Assembly (NCBI GenBank): GCA_028023455.1
Contig: JAQFVV010013059.1
Coordinates: 186,001-250,000 of the forward strand
Source: Epiperipatus broadwayi
Lineage: Eukaryota > Onychophora > Udeonychophora > Euonychophora > Peripatidae
Direction of reading: 5' to 3'
DNA: 64,000 nt
Both the position numbers and the translations under genes were made by a program. Below the pieces are notes generated by a model. That model was not told the origin of the DNA, did not search any database, and saw only the letters and a list, made by a program, of their open reading frames with translations. How positions within the stretch are numbered: position 1 is the stretch's first letter; each line of letters begins with the position of its first letter. Of the stretch, positions 57,083 to 64,000 are shown in pieces.

Positions 57083-57920
57083 TTTTGTTTTGTATATTAG
57101 TTTGTATAATCATCACAAGTATGATGTTTAATTTTTCTGTTTTTCTCCACCTTTCTCTTTGGAGTTATGAGCGACTATTAATAATCATTGACACACCCAC
57201 TTATACATATCATTTAATATTTTCATGGTTATATGATGTAAATCAGAAGTTAAATACATCAGTTTTTACTTCACATTTTTTTAGAAATTGGTCACAAATC
57301 TGATTTTGATAATACTACTTGCTAATTTGGAAAAGCATGATTTGAGAACCACGAGGAAGTCGATTGAAATATTAAAAAGACCAACTGGTTTAAGTAGAGC
57401 TGATGAAGCACAATGTATTCCAACCTCATGGAGATCATTTATTTTATCTCTTCTAATATAAACTTGAAATCAATTAATGGGAAACTGAAGAAAATAAACA
57501 TTTTGTTAATCCACATATTCTGAATATTCAACTACTTCACACTTAATCGCTCAATCTCGTACTTTATCTCACACTCAATCTCGTTACTATTTGAAATGTA
57601 ATGGGTTTTTTTTTGAAAAGTTAACCCCAACAATGACAGATGGTATTTCATCAAAACATTGGGAGTTAATCAATACTAACCCACAATTTAACCCCAAAAC
57701 TATTTTTAATTATGTAAACAAGACATTTATTTTTTATATAGCACGATGTTTTTTTTATAATCTATAATATTAATAAGCCAATAAGCTAATTCACATGTGC
57801 TTTGCAGATGTCACTATATAAATGAATACTCCCACTTTTTCAAACCCAAGATAAAGTCTTTAAGAAAATATAGAATGAATCCACCTATATTTTCGACCCA
57901 ACCATATATATATACTATCT
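57083..57920. other. AT-rich, no gene
   Basis: The 87-codon stretch starting at 57040 overlaps the SINE and is not supported. A weak inverted pair GTTAACCCCAACAATG and CATTGGGAGTTAA lies at 57620-57670. Confidence 0.4.
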
Positions 57921-58149
57921 AATGATATCTAATGAGTTTGCCAATAGCTCTTAAAAAGCTTTTCAGAATATCCCCAACTGTCTTCCTCAATGAGGTGCTA
58001 GGATATTCAAGCATTAGATTTAAAATACCAGGTCAAGTCAGCACTATATCTAATGGTTAACTATTAAGTAGAAAATCTGACATTTCCAGACATCCATATG
58101 TCTTCAAATCCAGCTATCTAACTCAAATAGCCATATGGAACTGAACTAA

Positions 58150-58220
58150 GTTCAGATACCCTAGCACCTCACTGAGGAAGCCAAAATCAGAAATTGGTCT
58201 GGGATTTGGGGATATTCTGA
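58150..58220 (+). ncRNA. Hammerhead motif (HamB)
   Basis: CTGAGGA (58172-58178, allowed because position 7 is free), AAGCCAAAATCA, GAAAT (58190-58194), TGGTC with the cut predicted after 58199, TGGGA. The outer helix I (TTCAGA with TCTGAA) is good. Helix II is weak. Confidence 0.5.
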
Positions 58221-58531
58221 AAAGCTAGATAAGAACTATTGGCAAGCTCAGTAGATAATATTTGTAATACAAGCTTGTTAAATTAGGTCATGTTATATAT
58301 GACTTGATTTCTTTGCAATTATATTTTTTGCTATTAAGACTTTGGCAATTTTATATTACTAAAGCTATTAATATATGGTGTATATAAAATTAATTCAGTC
58401 CCATATGGCTATTTAAGTTAGATAGCTGGATTTAAAGACATATGGATGTCTGAAAATTTCAGATTTTCTACTTAATAGTTAACCATTAGATAAAGTGCTG
58501 GACTTGATCTGGTATTTTAAATCTAATGCTT

Positions 58532-58594
58532 GAATATCCTAGCACCTCAATGAGGAAGCCAGAAGCAGAAACTGGTCTGGGGTTGGGAATATTC
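58532..58594 (+). ncRNA. Hammerhead motif (HamB), C3 changed
   Basis: Outer helix I GAATATCC with GGGAATATTC, core ATGAGGA (first base A for C), AAGCCAGAAGCA, GAAAC (58568-58572), TG, GTC (58575-58577), TGGGG. The cleavage side is intact, the core is not. Confidence 0.5.
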
Positions 58595-58694
58595 TGAAAA
58601 GCTCATTAAGAGCTATTGGCAAGCTCATTAGATAACATTTGTATTAGTAGCTTGTTAAATTAGGTTATGTGATATATATATATATATTGCTAGA

Positions 58695-59470
58695 AGAAAT
58701 AATAATAGATCAACATCTGAAGTCTTGTATTGATTCCAAATGTTTGCAAAACATCTAAAAAGAGTCCATATGTGAGTTAGAAGAACAGAATAAGAAAGTT
58801 TGATGCTGCATTATGAAAAAGAAAACCCAGTAATCAAATAATTTAGATTAAACTTGGACACAGTAAAGAATTGATACTTATTGAAAATGATAATCATATA
58901 TATATATATGATAAACAAAAATGCAAGTTAAAAAACTTGCTAATGTCCACAGATGGCGTCCTACCAAAAACACCTATCAAGCTATATATAATGACTTGAA
59001 ATAACATTTAAATAATTAAACCAATTTGATGGTAACATACATGTAAACCAAACCATTTGACCTATCGGTTTTCTCAATACATTTGTTGCATGGAATAAAT
59101 TTTAATCATCAGCTGCTACTTATTAGTTACTCTTAATACAAGTTCTTAAAGCATGAAATAATGATAACACAGTCTTTAAAATCAATTACTTTAATTCTTT
59201 TTCAGTTAATGGTTTGCTATTTATTACCTTGGGAATAATTATCATGTAAGCCTATTGCCTGCTAATGATTATTATTTATTCAGTGAAACAAATACACTCT
59301 TAAAACTAATTGGCTAGTGCTTTTTAGTATAATGTCTTAGCTTGTGAGTATAAATTAGCAGTAAAAATAATTGGATGAATAATTTACATATTATTAGAAG
59401 GCATTTCCATTTAAGTGTGCAGATTTGATTTATATACATATGAATTATCAATGCATTAAATAAACTGTTA
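58695..59470. other. AT-rich, nothing recognised
   Basis: Short TA runs. No ORF or repeat family. Confidence 0.4.
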
Positions 59471-59474
59471 TATA

Positions 59475-59600
59475 TATATATATATACATATAACCATTAG
59501 AAACCAGTCAACACTTAGACAATCAATATAGATAACAATCAACAATCTCAAACTGTTGTCAAGGCAACCTCCTTTTAACAATATAATGTTTTTGAAATTA
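59475..59600 (-). repeat. Inverted relative of 35600-35700
   Basis: CCATTAGAAACCAGTCAAC and TTGTCAAGGCAACCTCC are the reverse complements of the blocks at 35600-35700, 24 kb away. Confidence 0.7.
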
Positions 59601-59604
59601 TCTC

Positions 59605-60310
59605 ATTGCAACTGTTTATTTGAAATATAAGTGAATATTCCTCCAGCTTCAGCCAATGAAATGCATTTAAAGTTAAAAGAGTACCATTTTAACTTTATTC
59701 TCCTTCATACATCAACAAAGTTGTCTACAATGATTTTGCTAGAAAGCACAAATTTATTTAATCAATCAGAAATTTATTTCTAAATGTTTTTACACCTGAT
59801 TAGCATATATATCTGGAAAGTATGAAATTACTATCATTTTTATTCTTACCAATGATGATTTAAATTCTATGTAATAAATAATAATTTACAATGCTAAATA
59901 TTTAGATGTAATGTTTATTTGGCAATAAATTTATGATTGATTAAATAAATTCTTGCCTTCTAGAAAAAGCATTGTAGACAATCCTCCTGATATATGAAAT
60001 AGAACAAAAATGCATTGTTATTTGCCAGAGCTGGGGAGGGGGGTATTCAATTATATTTAAAATAAACAGATGCAATGAGTTAATCTCAAAAACATTACAT
60101 ATATATATATATAAACAAAAAAGACTTATAAATCCAATAAATAATATTATATTTCAACCAGAGGACTGGTTTTCATCAGAAAGAAAAAAAATACATACAT
60201 ATAATGAATCAATGTACATATAACTACCACAATTTATGACAACTTAAGTTAATAGATAGTAAAAATATTCCAAAAGTAATTATAAAATTCCATGCAGCTT
60301 CTTTAAGGTA
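59605..60310. other. AT-rich, one ribozyme-like hairpin
   Basis: 60150-60185 (minus) reads CTGATGA, A, AACCAG-TCCT-CTGGTT, GAAAT. This is a perfect 6-bp hairpin between hammerhead-type strings, but no helix I partner is present. Confidence 0.45.
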
Positions 60311-60314
60311 TATA

Positions 60315-60688
60315 TCACTATCATCATTTTAACCATTATTGATCCACTACAGGATGATTTCTTCAAGTTGACCCCATCTTCTCTGATCTCCAGCCTCTGT
60401 TCTCCATATCACCCCAGCAAACTTATTATTTAATCCAGCCAACTCACATATAATCTTTTTCTAGCTCTTTTAAAATCTCTTGGAATCCAGTTTAAGATTT
60501 TAACTGTCCATATATTATCTCTTCTAGCAATATGTGAAGCCAAACTCCACATTCTTTCAATGATATCAATAACACCTGTTTGTTCTCTTACCCATGTATT
60601 TTGTTTTCAGTCTCTTCCTGTTACTCCTAATATACATCTCTCCATATTTTGCTGAATGATCTGAAGTCTCTGCATTTCTCTTCTGTTA

Positions 60689-60690
<2 letters not shown>
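60315..60690 (-). mobile_element. RTE 3' end, 5'-truncated
   Basis: The minus strand matches the C-terminal region and tail of the RTE copies. The GAT-type tail is at 60315-60345, with GGATC-type and AGAGAACAAACAGGTGTTA blocks, and the match stops at the LNRR block (about 60688), where a TA array begins. Confidence 0.75.

Positions 60691-60760
<70 letters not shown>
60691..60760. repeat. (AT)35 microsatellite
   Basis: 70 uninterrupted bases, abutting the truncated 5' end of the RTE fragment. Confidence 0.95.
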
Positions 60761-60763
<3 letters not shown>

Positions 60764-60764
60764 T

Positions 60765-62695
60765 GAAAGTAAATTAAATTTTTATGAAAGAATTAAAATT
60801 TGTAGAGTTAAAAATAAGTATTGTAACTCAACAATTATACATTCAATAACATATTACTGGTCACAAAATAGTATTTGATGATGCCAATCTTGTCCTTTAT
60901 GAAATTAATAAAATCAAAAGATCAAAGAGACGTTCAAATAATCATTTTGGTTCTGTGACCATTAGTCTTATGAAGATTTTTTTAATACTCTTTAAATTAT
61001 GGCTAGTTATATGTACACATTTATGATCTTGTTTTGGTTTCAATTTTTACTTGAGAAGGTCTGTTTGTTTAATAAATGAAGTTATGGTCATGATGAAGAA
61101 AATTTTGATTTTCTAATATTTTTGTTATTTTTATACTGTTTTAATATATATACATACATGTAATCTTTAACAATGGTTAAACATAAATTTGTCCATAATG
61201 CTGTTTTCAAATAATTAATAATAATTCCCACACAAGTGAAATAAAACAACTATATAAAAAATATTTTCTTTATTAGAACCGGTTTTCACCCAATATTAGG
61301 GCCTTTTCAAAGTACACTTTTCTAATACAATCACATGACGTTTATATCTAATAATACTCCCTCTAACATTCATTTTACATTATCATTTCATAGTTCTGGG
61401 TTCCTTCTAAATAATTACACTAACTATATTATATACTTTTTATATTAAATATTTTGACTATTTTTGTCAATCATTATAAGTGTATCAAGAATATAAAATA
61501 TATGCGAGATTATGGATAATGTATTTTTTATTATAGATTTTTAATAATATCTAATAATTAAAAAAGTCATTTAATTAATTAACTTATTGTTAAAAAGCAA
61601 TGTAAACTAGTTATAAATGACAAATATTGTTTAGCTATCTTAACTTTAGTTATTTTAAAGCATTTCCCAATATTTTATATAAACATTATGTGATTCAAAT
61701 TATATCAAATTCTTTTTGAGTTATCAGTTTATTTCCATATATTTTGGGAAATGAATCTATTTATTCTCCAAATGTATTTGTTTTACACAGGTTGCATTAC
61801 TTTTTAGAGATGAAACACATTATTTTTGAACCTAATAATATATTATTTTAAGATTATTTATTTGATGCAGCCATTTAATCTAGGATGGTAAGATAAAAGT
61901 ACTAAAATCTACTTTAGAATTCTAATAAACCATAGAAAATGTGCAATTATAGATTCCTATATAAATTTAAAGGCTAACCCTGTTTATATCAACAATTTTA
62001 TAAATTGTACTGGATTTATAAATACAAAAATCAAATATTTAAAAAAGTTTAAATTACAATAAAAGGCAACTAATAAACAAATTATTGACGATAGTATAGG
62101 TGGAATGAGCGCACTCCTCTCTTTTAATTATCAGTCCCAAAAATCATTTAATTCTTCAGTTTTATTTTCATTTTACTAGGAATGATTCTTTAACCAATGA
62201 GACATTAACTTAAAAATGTATGCCTTTAATATGAGCTTTGCAACATTATTCAACTAACTTATGAACTAGAATGTATGCTGGTACATCAACACACGTGCTC
62301 ATACCGTGCTCTAAAACCAATTGTTACTTTAGTTAAAAAAATATAATAAATGCAATTAATTAACTTGCCTTGATATAACAGTATACAGATACATATATAG
62401 AGGTGAGATAAAGGATAAAAGAGCATTTAAATAAGCACTCCCCAAAGTAGTAATGAATTTATTCACTAGTCTTGCTAATTTCTGGGTGGTGTTTTTTGAT
62501 TGCTTGTTATATTTTTTTAAAAAAGGTTTAGCTTCAATAAAAAAATTATATGGAGAAACTCAAAAACATATTGCAAGCTTATATTAATCAATAATTTTGT
62601 TGACCGCATTTAATTAATTGGTCTTCATTGTAACCATATTCAGTCTGGTGCTAAAATAAATGTTATTTAAATTCAGAAATTTAAATAATACAAAA
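60765..62695. other. AT-rich, one foldback-like block
   Basis: 61265-61310 (minus) reads GGCCCTAATATTGGGTGAAAAC with CCGGTTCTAATAAAG, another hairpin before GAAAAC but without CTGATGA. No gene. Confidence 0.4.
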
Positions 62696-62699
62696 CATC

Positions 62700-62950
62700 A
62701 CTTCTTTTTTTAGAGCAATTTTATTTGCTTTTCTTCTGTTTCAACTGAATTTACAGCCATCATCAGATATTTGTAGATATTTTATAATATTACATTGCTT
62801 TGTAAGATGTTATATAACAATACCAAATGTATTTTATTTTAGTATTTAAAGTTGATATTTTAACATTTTATAGAACAATGTAATAACATAAGATTTTTAC
62901 AGATCTTGGTCTGACAAAACAGAAGAAAAGCAAATAAACTAAAAAAGTAC
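62700..62950. repeat. Foldback element with about 35-bp ends
   Basis: TTATTTGCTTTTCTTCTGTTT near 62730 and its inverse near 62920-62940, with the foldback-family block CAGCCATCATCAGAT inside. Confidence 0.65.
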
Positions 62951-62954
62951 ATAA

Positions 62955-64000
62955 AAAAAAGAAAATGTTATTGTATCAAAATGAGCAATTAAAAAGTAGC
63001 AAATACATTAATTTTTAAATAATACTTTAGAAAATATCATCTAGTATTCTTCCATTGAAGTGTTGCTTTCTTGATTAATTTATTTTTTTAAATAGTAGTA
63101 CAAATTTATCGGTAGAAAAAGTGTTTTATTATCTAAAATAGGAATGACCACTATTTTACAATCCCATGCACCAAGTTTTTAACTTATGAGTTTAAATGAG
63201 TCATACATTGTTTACACTATTATTCAGCTTTTACACAAAGTGCAGTATGCTATAGATAAACAAAATTTATCATTTTTTCAGTAACATAGAAAAAAAATTA
63301 AGATTAAATATTGCTAACTTTAATGAGACTTCTGAGGTTGATTTTCTTTCACTAGATTTTTAATGTTTGGAGTTAAACTGAATATTTTTCAAATATAAAT
63401 GGCTTAGACTGGACATCATTTTGTTTTTTTATCAATTTCATTCATGAAAATAATTTTTGTAAAACACAAAACTGGAAAGCTTAAAAAGAGTAAACAGTTT
63501 CAAAGTGGAAAATTAAAAATAGTTATGAACTAGTTCTGGATTAGTTCTTAAAATTAGATAAATATAAAATGTCTAATTACATAAATATAAAATACTTACA
63601 TATGTGTTTGAATTGTTGATATACATATATATCTGTGACTATAAATAAAAATTGTTTTTTGTATATAGTATTGTTTTATATAGTCTAGCTTTAGTTTTTA
63701 TTTTTATGATCAGGCTTCAATGTATAAAAATTAATCTTGTAAGTTGATCACCTTTGATTTAGAAAGAATGATTGTATTCAGAAGTTCAGACAAGAGAATA
63801 AAGTATTCACTTACACAATAATAAATGTTTGATCATATAACATAATCTACAAGTGCAGCCTTCATTAATAATTCTTAATCAGAAGGTAAACAACCTTTGA
63901 CACACACTGTTTAAGCATGCTAGTAACTCACCAATATTATAGTGAGTATGCAGGACCCTCTCAAACTCAAATGTAAGATAAAGACTTTTAAAAGATAACA
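62955..64000. other. AT-rich, nothing recognised
   Basis: No supported ORF, RNA or repeat to the end of the window. Confidence 0.4.

Larger units (their letters stand above)
57925..58690. mobile_element. HamB composite with inverted arms of about 225 bp
   Basis: 57925-58150 and 58395-58630 are inverted repeats, including TCTAATGCTTGAATATCC and CCATATGGCTATTTAAG-type blocks. Between them lies a third, plus-oriented piece at 58150-58265. Outer ends share GCCAATAGCTCTTAA and TTAAGAGCTATTGGC. Three ribozyme-type blocks lie inside, one of them deleted. Confidence 0.75.

Overview
The window is AT-rich animal DNA made almost entirely of transposable-element remains. I find no intact host gene, no rRNA, no CRISPR array and no genuine tRNA gene. 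Non-LTR and Penelope-like retroelements, tRNA-derived SINEs and many foldback repeats point to a metazoan. A lophotrochozoan, perhaps a cephalopod mollusc, is my best guess, but the sequence alone does not prove it.

Layout. Two nearly complete copies of an RTE-like retrotransposon sit tail to tail at 798-4290 (+) and 4688-7766 (-). More decayed copies lie at 8150-9115 (+), 12728-16560 (-) and 42960-46825 (-), with short pieces at 55-131, 4300-4515 and 60315-60690. Other retroelement debris: the 3' part of a second LINE type (39440-40600 +), an RT scrap (32460-32965 +), a gag-like ORF1 with a CCHC knuckle (47236-48640 -), and a Penelope-like element (52567-54535 +) split by a 511-bp retroposed insert. 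Two SINE families are scattered throughout. SINE-1 is unusually short, about 98 bp, and consists of little more than a tRNA-like cloverleaf; four copies have target-site duplications (TSDs). The stretches in between (17.9-19.7, 21.7-24.2, 26.3-28.9, 29.0-32.1, 32.9-34.1, 40.6-43.0, 54.8-56.3 and 60.8-64.0 kb) hold little that can be named.

The most interesting content is four repeat families, called here HamA to HamD. Each carries the conserved strings of a type I hammerhead ribozyme: CTGANGA, then a helix II hairpin (strong in HamC, HamD and one HamB copy, weak in HamA), then GAAA, then a 2-3 bp helix III, then UH at the predicted cleavage site. Helix I is split by an internal loop and closes over the flanks. 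HamC helix I shows a compensatory base change between copies. HamA is a mobile element with a consistent head and tail. Four copies have exact 13-bp TSDs and two have 12/13 matches. Its ribozyme lies between inverted arms and occurs in both orientations, and one locus is a direct tandem with a 205-bp period. A HamC copy lies directly downstream of the Penelope-like remnant. That matters because Penelope-like elements and retrozymes are the known animal carriers of hammerheads. The window therefore looks like a graveyard of small ribozyme-bearing retroelements alongside the RTE, Penelope and SINE elements that may have supplied the enzymes. Most individual ribozyme copies have one core mutation or a poor helix II, so activity is plausible for the families rather than shown for any copy.
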